Source of the DNA: Linyphia triangularis
Lineage: Eukaryota > Arthropoda > Arachnida > Araneae > Linyphiidae
Direction of reading: 5' to 3'
Assembly (NCBI GenBank): GCA_963978545.1
Contig: OZ021721.1
Location: forward strand, 37,683,348-37,747,347
Length of the DNA stretch: 64,000 bases
Shown one piece after another: positions 62,474-64,000 of this stretch. The notes beneath the pieces were generated by a model. The model did no database searches. It was given only the letters and a program-made list of their open reading frames with translations, and was not told the origin of the DNA. Position numbers and translations under genes: made by a program. Numbering within the stretch: position 1 is the stretch's first letter; each line of letters opens with the position of its first letter.

Positions 62474-64000
62474 AAATTTTGAAGATTGAATAATTAACCT
62501 GTGGTCATAGTTCTTTGCTCCTACACTACACTTATTAAAATTCACTATATATATATTACTTTCAAATGGTTCCAACTTATCTGGGATAGTTTAGGATATA
62601 GAAAATAGTCAGGAAAATGTGATATTTTCCCTTAAATTTCAGAATTATTATGTCTGACAAAAATAATACATAGATGTGATTTGTCAATCTTATTATTAGT
62701 TATAAAATTTTGGTTTCTATAAAACTGGAGACTGAAATATAAAAACTAAAAATGAAACTGGAACTGCATATCATTTTCATTTTTCAAGTTAGAGAAATTA
62801 TTTTTTTATTCAATTATTGTTCATTAATACCATAAGAATTGCTTTGAGTTACTCAGTTTAAGTAAGGAAATAATACCTGCATCGCCTGCTACTTGAAAAC
62901 CAATATGTGAGTCATTTATATATTTATTTCAAGTTGAAATATCTCTTCTCTAATTAATATAACACTGTTTTGTTTTTCTCAGAAAAACTACCAATCTATT
63001 TCCTTATTAGCACCATAGAGATTGCTTAAAAATCATGTGACACATTTTTTGGTAACTTTAATTTTAATCAACTTTTTCATGTTTGAAAATAATTAAGTTA
63101 ACTATAGAATGCTTGCCATCAATATTAAAAAAAAAATTATATTTCTTGATATTTTTTGCATACTTTTCATTGCAGCTTTATGTTGGCTACTTGAAAAGGC
63201 ATGTTTGTTAAAAAGAATTCAAAAAGGAATTTAGCAATTTTGTTTAAAAAAAATTTTCGTTGCAAATTGAGCAAAACATTTCTGATAAAAAGTTTCTGTA
63301 AAAAATTTCTGATAAAAAGTTTCTGTAAAAAATTTCTGATAAAAAGTTTCTGTAAAAAATTTCTGATATAAAAAAATTGGTGGTCTCATGGACCTTTTAT
63401 TTAAATTCCTTAAAACTCTTGATTTGCTCAGAAACCAATGTGGAAAGAAAAACTTTTTCATCATTATTTGAAGTTATATTAATTGGATATTTCAATGAAG
63501 ACAAACTACTATCTCATCTTATATATGAAACCTAACAATTAAATCAATTTATATAACTGACCTAAAAATTAGGAATGTTGGAGAGGTCACAGGAGCATAA
63601 GAAATGTATAAAAAAATTAATGATGCATATGTTCATTGTTAGAATCTGTTTCCTGTTAGTGCTTGCACCTCTCACAAGGACATCAGGATAGTATTTTACT
63701 TCTTTGGAACAATTCAAATCCTTCATAATTTGATGTTATGCAGTCAAACATTACACAGTGTTTGAATGCTTAACAAGCAATGAAACTGCACGGAAATACT
63801 AAGAAAGTTAACTACTCAATAAGTTAGTACCAACTTTTTGAAGTTGTTAAACTTTAAACTGCGTTTTCTCATCTTCATCTCAGTTTCAGATACTTTTGTA
63901 TTTAGCAGACTCTGCAATATAGCTTTTGTTCCATAAAATGTTTTCAATGCAACCAACCAAGCATAATGTATAAAAAATTCCTTAATCGACTTATCCAGCA
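62474..64000. other. Intron sequence after SERAC1 exon H
   Basis: Apart from the 27-bp tandem repeat, nothing is recognised. No sequence resembling the expected next exon (HSMGG motif) occurs on the plus strand. Confidence 0.5.
63279..63369. repeat. 27-bp tandem repeat, about 3.3 units
   Basis: Units of tttctgataaaaagtttctg followed by taaaaaa repeat with no changes in three copies. The open frame across them (repeated KFFTETFYQ on the minus strand) is a by-product of the repeat and not a gene. Confidence 0.9.

Noticed and set aside
63231..63464. 77-codon frame with repeated KFFTETFYQ
   Set aside because: Produced by the 27-bp tandem repeat; no start context or exon structure.

Overview
The window is AT-rich eukaryotic nuclear DNA with long introns, homopolymer tracts, AT microsatellites and many decayed transposons. 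The only host gene I can support is interrupted by phase-consistent GT-AG introns and encodes a SERAC1-type protein. The mix of Tigger/pogo, hAT, PIF/Harbinger-like, DUF4817-mariner-like and tRNA-SINE relics suggests an arthropod, possibly a chelicerate. The species call is inference and weak. No bacterial-style genes, CRISPR arrays or rRNA are visible, and most open frames of 60-130 codons look like chance or transposon relics.

Region 1-34,300 has no host gene I recognise. It holds a reverse-strand SINE (about 3,890-4,186), a short inverted-repeat element (5,771-5,957), a solo LTR (7,215-7,969), a TTA-flanked element (10,070-11,862), a stack of nested DNA transposons (12,096-21,653), a long-armed inverted-repeat element (22,466-24,269), a hAT element with a perfect 8-bp target duplication (27,906-28,765), an unrecognised coding-like patch (29,100-29,860) and an internally deleted mariner-like element (about 32,666-33,573).

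Region 34,326-61,908 holds eight exons of the SERAC1 homologue on the plus strand (416 codons). They match the N-terminal membrane-proximal part, the helical middle region and the start of the alpha/beta-hydrolase domain. The 5' exon(s) and the 3' exons with the catalytic GxSxG serine were not found; the latter should lie beyond 64,000. Every splice phase agrees across the seven introns. The fourth intron is 14.1 kb and holds a hAT MITE, a Tigger relic, a SINE with a 13-bp target duplication, a 146-bp tandem repeat, a second hAT of the 27,906 family, a deleted Tigger, a 2-kb long-TIR transposon of unclear superfamily and two more repeats. The seventh intron holds a decayed partial copy of exon 2 plus its flanking intron, and an antisense BED-finger hAT relic.

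The most interesting points are the decayed duplicate of a SERAC1 exon inside the same gene (57,794-58,080), the at-least-four-level nest of transposons with readable target duplications (12,096-21,653), and the long-TIR element with a transposase family I cannot place (47,338-49,385). Every call rests on reading and hand translation; no database search was run.
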